Positions 57,056 to 64,000 of a stretch of DNA of 64,000 nucleotides are shown here, piece after piece. The notes below the pieces were generated by a model. It searched no databases. It saw only the letters and a list, made by a program, of their open reading frames with translations, and was not told where the DNA came from. The stretch lies in contig JAISOF010000030.1 in the NCBI GenBank assembly GCA_031275815.1, positions 1-64,000 of the forward strand, written 5' to 3'. Source of the DNA: Candidatus Nomurabacteria bacterium. Its GTDB lineage: Bacteria; Patescibacteriota; Saccharimonadia; Saccharimonadales; Saccharimonadaceae. Position 1 is the stretch's first letter. Each line of letters opens with the position of its first letter. Both the position numbers and the translations under genes were made by a program.

Positions 57056-59823
57056 TGAAACTCCAATTTGAAAACAACCTAAATTATCAACTAGAAGCCA
57101 TTAGTGCGGTGGTGGATATTTTTGATGGGCAGGGGATGGTTGACGGGCAGAGCGTTGGGGTTGAGACGGATGAGAGGCAAGGAAGTTTGGAGAGTTTGAG
57201 TGCGGTGGCGAACTTTATAAACTTAGGTACGGAGCAGATTGGCAAAAATGTTCAGCAGATTCAGCAGAAAAATGGCTTGGAACTATCAAGGCTCGTTAAA
57301 GATGGTGGCATGGGAGGTTTTCGACTTAACGAAAGTGTACTTAACGAAGGAGACTTACTCAGCGGGAGTGGCGAAACATACATCGAAAACGGCCTAAATT
57401 TTTCCATCGAGATGGAAACTGGCACCGGCAAAACCTATGTTTACCTTCGCACGATTCACGAACTTTGTGCGAGATATGGCTGGCGGAAGTTTATTATTGT
57501 GGTGCCGAGTGTGGCGATTAAAGAGGGTGTGCTGAAAAATCTCGCCATCACACGGGAGCATTTTTCGAGTCTGTATGATAATCAAGAAATGGATTATTAT
57601 GTTTGGGACGCAAAAAAACGCGGGCAGGCACGGCAGTTTGCGACGACGGATACTTTGCAAATTATGGTGATTACGATTGATTCTTTTGCTAAGGCGGAGA
57701 ATATCATGAACAAGAATAGCGACTACGGCACGCCGCTACATTTTATTCAGGCGACACGGCCGATTGTGATTATCGACGAGCCGCAAAATATGGAAACTGA
57801 CAAGCGGCGTGAGGCTATTCAGTCTCTAAATCCTCTCTGTACTTTGCGTTATTCCGCCACGCACAAGAATCTTTACAACCTTGTTTATCGGCTAAATCCG
57901 GTTGAGGCATATGACCGTGGGTTGGTCAAGAAAATCGAGGTTGACAGTGTGCTGAGCGATAGTTCGTTTAACAACGCTTACGTAGGCTTTCAAAAAATTG
58001 AACGCAAAGGCAAATCCAAACTGCTCGCCCAAATCGAAATTGATATGGACGATAAAATGGGTTTGCAAAAACGTGTGGTGAAAATTGAGCCGGGTGCGGA
58101 TTTGATGGAGTTGTCGAACGGTCGTGAGATTTATGATGGTTATATTTTGGATGAAATCAACCTCGAGGATAATTCAATCACTTTTACTAACGGGCAGACT
58201 TTTTATGTTGGACAAAAGGACGAATCGAATCGTGAGGAAATTATCAAGTACCAAATCGAGCGGACGGTCGAAAATCATTTTGAAAAGGAATTGAAACTCA
58301 TGGGGCAGGGTGTTAAAGTTTTGAGCCTGTTTTTTATCGACAAGGTTTCGAATTATCGTGAATATCACGATGGCGGATTTAACAAGGGCAAGTTTGCGTT
58401 GTGGTTTGAGGAGGCGTTTAATAAAGTTCGTGTGAAGAAAAAGTTTATAAACTTTCCATACGACTTCACGGCCGAGCAGGTTCATAACGGCTATTTTGCC
58501 GAAGACAAAAATGGCAATTGGAAAGATTTGGCAGATAACGAACGGAGCGCAAATTCTAACGATGCCGATATTGCATATGAGTTAATAATGAAAGATAAAG
58601 AGCGGTTACTTGACGAGCGTGAGCCGCTGCGCTTTATTTTTTCGCACTCGGCACTGCGTGAGGGTTGGGATAACCCAAATGTTTTTAATATTTGCACTTT
58701 GAACGAAACGTCGAGCGAAATGAAAAAACGTCAAGAAATTGGTCGTGGTTTGCGTTTGCCGGTTAATATCGCTGGCGAGCGAGTGCGTGATGAAAATATC
58801 AATATTTTGACGGTCATTGCTAACGAAAGTTACGAAGATTTTAGTCGCAAATTGCAGACCGAAATCGAAACAGAAACTGGCGTGCAATTTGGTGGGCGGA
58901 TTAAGAATAAGAATGAGCGGCGGCGAGTGCGGCTGACGAAACGTTTGGAATTGGACGAAAATTTCAAGCAACTTTGGCAGCGGATTAAATATAAGACACG
59001 TTACCGTGTGGAGTTTTCGAACGAGCAGCTGGTGGACGAGGCAGTGAAATTGCTGGGTGGGGTGGTAATTGCTAGTCCGCAAATCACAAGTACTAAAACA
59101 CGAATTAACAAAATGAGCGACGGATTAACTGGGACGGTTATAACTTCTGGTGGCGTTAAAGCAAATAGCGATGGTTTTTTTGTGCCGAACGTACTAGCGA
59201 AAATCACCAACCGCACCAAAGTTACGAGGCAGACGGTATTTGATGTGCTGGATAAGTCCGGGGTGATAGAAAAGATTTTGCTGAATCCTGAAATGGTAAT
59301 CGACGAGGTTTCGAGTAAAATCAATCAAGCCCTGCGACATTTGATGGTCGATAATATTAAGTACGAGAAAACTGGTGAGGCGTGGGACATGCGGCTGTTT
59401 GAGAACAAGGAGCTGGAGGCCTATATTTATAATCAAGCCACTAAATCGGGTGCTGTGCCAGTGGAGCAACCCGACAAAACAGTTTATAATTTCGTTGATG
59501 TTGATTCCGAAGTTGAGTTTAATTTTATGAAAGATTTGGAGGCTCGTGAAGATATAAAGTTTTATATCAAACTGCCAAGTTGGTTCAAAATTGACACACC
59601 GCTTGGCCCATATAATCCTGATTGGGCGGTGGTGTTCGAGGACGAACAAAAAGTGTATTTTGTAGCCGAAACCAAAGGTTCAAATGACCTCTACGACGAA
59701 CATCTCGGTTCCAGTGAGCGAGGCAAAGTTTTGTCTGGACGAAAGCATTTCGCTGAACTCGACGTGCCATACATTGCGCCGACCGATTCATTAGCAGATA
59801 CTTTGAACAGACTCGGCACTTGA
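57052..59823 (+). CDS. res: Type III restriction endonuclease subunit (Res)
   Basis: A 923-aa DEAD-type helicase-nuclease. Motif I is FSIEMETGTGKTYVYLRTI near residue 124, motif II is VIIDEPQNMETD near residue 242, motif V/VI is FSHSALREGWDNPNVF .. QEIGRGLRLPVN, and the C-terminal PD-(D/E)XK nuclease is PYNPDWAVVFEDE .. YFVAETKGS (D about 857, E873, K875). With Mod it forms the ATP-dependent type III complex that cuts when two inversely oriented unmodified sites communicate. All catalytic motifs look intact. Confidence 0.95.
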   Translation: MMKLQFENNLNYQLEAISAVVDIFDGQGMVDGQSVGVETDERQGSLESLSAVANFINLGTEQIGKNVQQIQQKNGLELSRLVKDGGMGGFRLNESVLNEGDLLSGSGETYIENGLNFSIEMETGTGKTYVYLRTIHELCARYGWRKFIIVVPSVAIKEGVLKNLAITREHFSSLYDNQEMDYYVWDAKKRGQARQFATTDTLQIMVITIDSFAKAENIMNKNSDYGTPLHFIQATRPIVIIDEPQNMETDKRREAIQSLNPLCTLRYSATHKNLYNLVYRLNPVEAYDRGLVKKIEVDSVLSDSSFNNAYVGFQKIERKGKSKLLAQIEIDMDDKMGLQKRVVKIEPGADLMELSNGREIYDGYILDEINLEDNSITFTNGQTFYVGQKDESNREEIIKYQIERTVENHFEKELKLMGQGVKVLSLFFIDKVSNYREYHDGGFNKGKFALWFEEAFNKVRVKKKFINFPYDFTAEQVHNGYFAEDKNGNWKDLADNERSANSNDADIAYELIMKDKERLLDEREPLRFIFSHSALREGWDNPNVFNICTLNETSSEMKKRQEIGRGLRLPVNIAGERVRDENINILTVIANESYEDFSRKLQTEIETETGVQFGGRIKNKNERRRVRLTKRLELDENFKQLWQRIKYKTRYRVEFSNEQLVDEAVKLLGGVVIASPQITSTKTRINKMSDGLTGTVITSGGVKANSDGFFVPNVLAKITNRTKVTRQTVFDVLDKSGVIEKILLNPEMVIDEVSSKINQALRHLMVDNIKYEKTGEAWDMRLFENKELEAYIYNQATKSGAVPVEQPDKTVYNFVDVDSEVEFNFMKDLEAREDIKFYIKLPSWFKIDTPLGPYNPDWAVVFEDEQKVYFVAETKGSNDLYDEHLGSSERGKVLSGRKHFAELDVPYIAPTDSLADTLNRLGT

Positions 59824-59931
59824 AAGCGAAAGTTTATAAACTCTCGCAACAATAAATGATAATCACTCCGTAAAAATCTCCTTAAAACATATCACGAAAG
59901 TTTATAAATCGAGGAAACAAATGCAGTTCGC

Positions 59932-60960
59932 TTATTGTTTATTTATCAGCCTAATTTTCGAAAAGTTCTTTCCAGCCAAACCATCAATCTGGACTTCTTC
60001 GATGTCAAATTCACTTCTACTTAATTGGTTTGGCGATAAAACCGTTGGCTGGTATGTTTCGCCGTTTTTTAGCAACACGCCAACGCCAATCCAGAACTTC
60101 ATTGTTGAGTTTTTTGTCGAGCCAAGCACCAATCTCCCCTCTAATCTGCCTGTCAGAAAATCAAATTTGTCAGGGACTTGATAATATGGTCGACGACCTT
60201 TCACGAGCATATAAGCATCGTGTGTCAGCAATACTTTTTCACGCCAAAATTGATCCTGTTTTTGCTTGGGTGTGGCTTTAACATTGAGGTCGATAGTATC
60301 TTTGGTGCGGCTGGTTGGGGCGCCATGATAGGCTTCGCCAGTGCTTTTCGTCGGATCTGGCTCGCCGTCAAGTTTTGGCAACCCGCCATCCAAGGATAGC
60401 TCCAATTCTTTTTTCTGTGCCGTCAAATCTGCCAAAAACTCATCGTGATTTTTATATTGATCGCCGACTCTTGTTAGGGTGATGGAAAGATTTTTGGGTT
60501 GATATTGCTTTAAAAACGACAGTAGCTCATTAAAACTCGCTCGATATTTTTCGAGGTCTTGTACAGGAATGTTGTTAATAATCGGCACAATTACATCGTC
60601 CGAAAAGAAATCCAACCAAACGCCGGGTTTATAAATCTCGCAAATCGGCTTTAGCCACTTGATATAATACATCAACGTGAAAAGTTCTGCCCAATCGGTT
60701 TCGGGCGATTCGTCCAGCCGCCAAAGTTTGTAGCCGCCAAAAATGGTGACGGCTTGAATCGGCTTGCCTGCAGTCACGCATTCGTGAACGGCTGATTCTA
60801 TCCGATTACGAACGGATTCGGCGATAGAATATTTGCGAAATTTCTTCGACAAAATATATCGCACAATTTCTCTTTCCAAATCTTCAGCTGGCACAGTAGC
60901 CAAACTCAATGGTTTTTTCAACTCGCTCAATTTCGCCAATATATATTCTTGTGCTTTCAT
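59932..60960 (-). CDS. Unknown soluble protein, 342 aa
   Basis: Not recognised. A central conserved-looking block, IFGGYKLWRLDESPETDWAE .. YIKWLKPICEIYKPGVWLDFFSDDVIVPIINNIPVQDLEKYRASF, suggests an alpha/beta enzyme core. A charged linker and a C-terminal domain with RRPYYQVPDKFDFLTGRLEG follow. The start at 60960 follows AAAGGAG; a longer frame to 61044 lacks any such site. The TATAAT at 61054-61049 (minus strand) gives a leader of about 85 nt. It is convergent with res and may be the last member of the defence region or an unrelated gene. Confidence 0.7.
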   Translation of the reverse strand: MKAQEYILAKLSELKKPLSLATVPAEDLEREIVRYILSKKFRKYSIAESVRNRIESAVHECVTAGKPIQAVTIFGGYKLWRLDESPETDWAELFTLMYYIKWLKPICEIYKPGVWLDFFSDDVIVPIINNIPVQDLEKYRASFNELLSFLKQYQPKNLSITLTRVGDQYKNHDEFLADLTAQKKELELSLDGGLPKLDGEPDPTKSTGEAYHGAPTSRTKDTIDLNVKATPKQKQDQFWREKVLLTHDAYMLVKGRRPYYQVPDKFDFLTGRLEGRLVLGSTKNSTMKFWIGVGVLLKNGETYQPTVLSPNQLSRSEFDIEEVQIDGLAGKNFSKIRLINKQ

Positions 60961-61270
60961 AAACTCCTTTGGAGATGCGGAGTGGGCACCACGCCACTGT
61001 TTTTTGCCTTGCGGGCAAATGCGTATTCTCCGCCACCGCATCAAGCATATTATACCATACTCTTATATCCTGAATATAGGGAAAGTTTATAAACTTTCAC
61101 GTAATTACGGTGTGGGAGCAACCCTATCACGCAAAAACTAAGCTACAATACTAGCCAAAACGACTCCAACAATCAAAACCACATAACAAATTAACTTCTT
61201 CCAAACGACTTGATGATGGATGGTTTTTTGAGAGTAATGACAAAACCCAAAACCTCTCGAATGCGCCAAG
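60961..61270. other. Intergenic region with promoter and 18-bp palindrome
   Basis: It holds the minus-strand promoter of the 342-aa gene (TATAAT at 61054-61049) and the perfect palindrome GAAAGTTTATAAACTTTC at about 61081-61098. The core GTTTATAAAC occurs at four other places in the window. No gene was seen. Confidence 0.5.
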
Positions 61271-61828
61271 CTATCTCTTCCGTCCTGGCTGGCGCTTGGT
61301 GGTGGCGTAGCCGATGATGACCAGCGTCAAGGACAGCACGACGCAGGCGAAGACGTTGGTCACGATACTGATGATTGATTGTTCGTCGTCGGCGAATCGA
61401 TAAATTAGTGCGTTGATGAGTTGGCTCAAGAGGCATAGCAGCGGGGTGATTAGCGCCAATTTGTACCACATGTTCCATTTGATGAAGCGGAAGATGGCGT
61501 AGGCGAGCCACAGCGTCACGACGCCGATTGCTGCCGCTGGCAAGCCGATCGGCACGAACCAGTCGCCGCCCGAAAACTTTTCGATTAGATATAAAAATGG
61601 CCAGATGGTGAGCGTGAGCAAGGTCAGTCCCAGAAGGACGCCGTGCTTTTTCAGTAGCAAAACGGGCAACATCAGCAACCACGCCATCGTCACTCCGAGC
61701 GTCGGATAGGCCGCCCAAGTGAAAGTTTTGGCCACCGCCACATTGACGATTGTTGGCACCCCAATCGCTATCACGCAGATTAGCGAAAAAATCATAAGCC
61801 ATAGTTTGTTGTTTTTGAATAATTTCAT
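61271..61828 (-). CDS. Membrane protein, DUF6320-like
   Basis: A 185-aa protein with six predicted transmembrane helices (first LWLMIFSLICVIAIGVPTIVNVAV, last IVTNVFACVVLSLTLVIIGYA) and a basic C-terminal tail. WAAYPTLGVTMAWLLMLPVLLL and WFVPIGLPAAAIGVVTLWLAY resemble DUF6320 membrane proteins. Function unknown. The start follows AGGAGGAAACC. Confidence 0.75.
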   Translation of the reverse strand: MKLFKNNKLWLMIFSLICVIAIGVPTIVNVAVAKTFTWAAYPTLGVTMAWLLMLPVLLLKKHGVLLGLTLLTLTIWPFLYLIEKFSGGDWFVPIGLPAAAIGVVTLWLAYAIFRFIKWNMWYKLALITPLLCLLSQLINALIYRFADDEQSIISIVTNVFACVVLSLTLVIIGYATTKRQPGRKR

Positions 61829-61859
61829 GGTTTCCTCCTGACATATTGTAGCATAAGGA

Positions 61860-62084
61860 CATGTTAATGTAAACCACGTATTTTGGATGTATTGACTAAG
61901 ATTACTGTATATATAATGTAATACCAGACCATTTTACGAGCAGAGTTGCAGACGAGGCTGGGTTTCGGGTCGTTTAGTTGTCATCTTGTATAATGTGTGT
62001 TATAATTTAAGTAAATAGGGCGGGTATTCTTTTACAGATTAAGAAAGAAAGCCCCGCTGAGTGCTTTTTAAAGGAGGTGGAATT
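61860..62084 (+). promoter_or_regulatory. Leader region of the 238-aa gene
   Basis: Two possible -10 boxes are visible: TATAAT near 61912 and TATAAT near 62001. The nearer gives a leader of about 75 nt ending in AAAGGAGGTGG, a full-strength ribosome-binding site. About 90 nt between the boxes holds no frame and could be a longer leader or a small RNA. Confidence 0.45.
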
Positions 62085-62801
62085 ATGTTATCAACTATCA
62101 CAAAAATCCCCGCAACCATCCTGGAGACCAAGCAACCCCGCAAAGAGACCTTCGACATCCCCCAGGAAGTCGAAATCACTCTCAAAGAGGCTGCCCTTTA
62201 TGGCCTCCAGTTGGACCGAGCTGAAGTCAGGCGTGACATTGAACGAGCCGTGCAAATGGGCATCTTCGGCCGCATTGTCCTCAGCCTTCCCGCCGACACT
62301 CTGTCCGTAAAAGCTGCTATCGCCGCCGCAGACAAACTGCAACCTGACGACACGGCTTGGGTAGAGCAGGAAAGCCTGCTCGAACTGGCAGACGCGGCCA
62401 ACACCCGCAAAGTCCCCAGCATTCGCATCCTGCCTTTTACCAGAAACGGCTACGGTAGAGACGAACTCGGGCACTACTACAACCAGCACCAGAAGGACCA
62501 AATCAAGGCATTCAACGCAGACAGAGCCAAGTTCGACCAAGAACACACCGGCTTTAGTCTGGAAATCGCCACTGTCCAAGAAATTATCTCCGCTTGGAAT
62601 CGCCACCTCTTAAAAAACGAGGACGGCGACCAAGTCTACGACAACGGTTGGTACCGCACCCTCATAGAGGTGCCGGGCGGCCTTGTCTCTAGGCGGCTGC
62701 GTGTCTACTCGTACGGCGGCCAGCTCAAGCTGGAGTGGGACGAGTGCTTGGGCGCGGGCACGTGGGACTCGCTGGCTCTCTCGGCGGGGGAAATTGCTTA
62801 A
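62085..62801 (+). CDS. Unknown protein, 238 aa
   Basis: Not recognised. The N-terminal third contains EVEITLKEAALYGLQLDRAEVRRDIERAVQMGIFGRIVLSLPADTLS, and a later block has SIRILPFTRNGYGRDELGHYYNQHQ. The ending is beta-rich (RRLRVYSYGGQLKLEWDECLGAGTWDSL). There is no signal peptide or membrane segment. It has a strong ribosome-binding site and high GC content like the core genes here. The ATG at 62085 is preferred to 62061. Confidence 0.75.
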   Translation: MLSTITKIPATILETKQPRKETFDIPQEVEITLKEAALYGLQLDRAEVRRDIERAVQMGIFGRIVLSLPADTLSVKAAIAAADKLQPDDTAWVEQESLLELADAANTRKVPSIRILPFTRNGYGRDELGHYYNQHQKDQIKAFNADRAKFDQEHTGFSLEIATVQEIISAWNRHLLKNEDGDQVYDNGWYRTLIEVPGGLVSRRLRVYSYGGQLKLEWDECLGAGTWDSLALSAGEIA

Positions 62802-62987
62802 GCTTAAGGCTTTGGCGGTTTTCTTCTTTCTATCTTCTTCTCTTTAGGGTTTTCCAATGCACTAAAATGCAACGGCAGACCCTATTTTCTTTTTCTTAGA
62901 AAAGTGGTGGAGTACACTTCTCGACAAATAGTCGCCAAATATTACCCCTCACCCAATCATCATCCACACCCAAAATAAGGCGCTATG
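62802..62987. other. Convergent intergenic spacer
   Basis: The 186-bp spacer between the 238-aa gene and the convergent aminopeptidase shows T-rich tracts (TTTTCTTCTTTCT near 62819) but no clear hairpin terminator and no gene. Confidence 0.4.
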
Positions 62988-63902
62988 CTATGACACTAAC
63001 GCATCAAAAATCGCCCGAAAAACAGCGGTGATTTCGTGCTCGGGTTTGTGATTGGAAGTCGTCCAATAAAGTTTGGCGTGCGGGATGACTTTGCTGATTT
63101 TGTGAGCGAAATTGGGCGGGCAAACCATATCAAACCGGCCCTGAACGATATAAACCGGCACTTTGATTTTGGCCGCATTGTCCAGGATAAAATTGTCGGG
63201 CATAAAGCAATTATTGGCAAGATAGTGTAGTTCAATTTGCATACCGAGCGGGTCGTATTCGTCGAAATTATCCGGCGCTATGCGGTCATCGAAATTGCAA
63301 AGCGAACTTTCCATGTAGTCCATCACATAGGTCGACTTCTTTTGCTCTGACTTGGTGCCATTCAGGGCCTTGCCCAAATGATAAGCCGCCGGGTCGCTGC
63401 GATATTCGGCTGGCGTGTCGCTCAAAACTTTGTCCCAGACATCCGGATAAAAGATTTTGGCGTTCTCGTGCATATCGAGGATTTCTTTTTGCGAGCCACT
63501 GAATACGCCACCGATGACGATACCCGCCAGTTTTTCGGGCTGCGTGATTGCATAATATAGCGCCAGCGTCGAGCCCCACGAGTAGCCGTGAAGATAAAAC
63601 TTGTCGATTTTCAATTTCTTAGCGATCTTCGTGATGTCGCTTGACAAATCTTCAGTGGTGTTATTCACCCGCACACCACAGGGTGTGCTCTTGCCGCAAC
63701 CACGTTGGTCGAAGAAAATAACACGTTGCGTGCTTGGGTTAAAGACATTTTTGGAGTGATTTTTGACGCTGCCGCCCGGCCCGCCGTGTAGATAAATGAT
63801 CGGCGTTCGAGCGTTTTTATTGCCCCAATCGACAACATATAATTTGTGCCCGTCACCGACGTCGAGCACCAGTTCTTGGTTTGTGAAATCGTCTTTGTTC
63901 AT
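62988..63902 (-). CDS. pip: Proline iminopeptidase, alpha/beta hydrolase
   Basis: A 304-aa S33 peptidase: oxyanion motif IIYLHGGPGGS near residue 36, DQRGCGKSTPCG near residue 70, and nucleophile elbow FYLHGYSWGSTLALYYA (Ser near residue 108). Catalytic Asp is in VQGRFDMVCPP and His in SNHKPEH. The enzyme removes N-terminal proline from peptides, a way for an auxotroph to recover proline. A TAGACA / TATAAT promoter (minus strand, -10 at 63916-63911) lies 8 nt before the ATG, so a leaderless message is expected. Confidence 0.92.
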   Translation of the reverse strand: MNKDDFTNQELVLDVGDGHKLYVVDWGNKNARTPIIYLHGGPGGSVKNHSKNVFNPSTQRVIFFDQRGCGKSTPCGVRVNNTTEDLSSDITKIAKKLKIDKFYLHGYSWGSTLALYYAITQPEKLAGIVIGGVFSGSQKEILDMHENAKIFYPDVWDKVLSDTPAEYRSDPAAYHLGKALNGTKSEQKKSTYVMDYMESSLCNFDDRIAPDNFDEYDPLGMQIELHYLANNCFMPDNFILDNAAKIKVPVYIVQGRFDMVCPPNFAHKISKVIPHAKLYWTTSNHKPEHEITAVFRAIFDALVS

Positions 63903-63924
63903 ACTGGAGCATTATAGCAAATAT

Positions 63925-64000
63925 ATGATACAATGTCTAGTATGAGATGAAAAGACGAGCTGCCTGCATTTGCTAGGCAGAAGAAGTCATAAAAGAAAAA
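63925..64000 (+). other. Start of a further unit at window end
   Basis: A TACAAT near 63929-63934 on the plus strand is followed by a CTGCCT (63960-63965) / AGGCAG (63975-63980) hairpin. The window ends before any gene can be recognised; this may be a divergent promoter with a structured leader or small RNA. Confidence 0.35.

Noticed and set aside
1-64000. TGA reassigned to Gly or Trp, as in some CPR lineages
   Set aside because: Many genes end cleanly at TGA (for example cas12d, res operon genes, ROK) and long genes contain no internal TGA; only one small interrupted frame could hint at it.

Overview
The window looks like a chromosome segment of a Patescibacteria (CPR) bacterium, most plausibly in or near Saccharibacteria. 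The grounds are a streamlined gene set, giant secreted proteins built from RCC1, TIG and FISUMP-type domains, a LemA pair, tRNA genes that encode CCA, and a type V-D (Cas12d/CasY) CRISPR system, a type known mainly from this radiation. All long genes read under the standard code with TGA as stop, which argues against Gracilibacteria and Absconditabacteria. The assignment is by recognition; no database was searched.

Layout. 1-3.2 kb: an unknown gene, then a minus-strand rpsF-ssb-rpsR-efp-tlyA-like operon. 3.2-9.6 kb: an IS-end remnant, a strongly folded inverted repeat and a 1,913-residue surface protein. 9.7-18.2 kb: lemA and a membrane partner, rny, a MacB-type ABC transporter, a P-loop kinase and four tRNA genes. 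18.5-24 kb: a small secreted protein, a surface protein whose 3' half was replaced by an IS transposase fragment, and a 1,262-residue beta-helix surface protein with a sortase-like tail. 24-32.3 kb: a GT-C glycosyltransferase with an ITPase-like gene, an HD hydrolase, a decayed ABC transporter, a ROK regulator and an ABC exporter. 32.35-35.15 kb: a four-gene cassette enclosed by about 153-bp inverted repeats. 35.5-42.6 kb: tRNA-Leu, a P-type ATPase, a beta-lactamase-fold hydrolase, a cysteine hydrolase, a glutamate-5-kinase-like gene behind what looks like a proline attenuator, and a CCA-adding enzyme. 42.6-61 kb: a defence island. 61-64 kb: a membrane protein, an unknown protein and a proline iminopeptidase.

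The defence island holds cas1 without cas2, a CRISPR array of twenty 25-nt repeats with 18-19-nt spacers, and a compact 1,070-residue Cas12d. It continues with an HNH nuclease, an HTH-Panacea antitoxin/toxin pair, a DUF2130 protein, a MITE-like insertion, and a type III restriction-modification operon in which an unknown gene and an OLD/SMC-type ATPase sit between mod and res.

Many transcription units begin with a consensus -10 box only 6-11 nt before the start codon, so leaderless mRNAs seem to be the default for first genes, while internal operon genes carry Shine-Dalgarno sequences. The most notable signals are the complete minimal V-D system, the proline-codon attenuator, the inverted-repeat cassette, the type III operon with two extra genes, the nested domain architecture of the giant surface protein, and the three-way-junction-like element at 3.5 kb.
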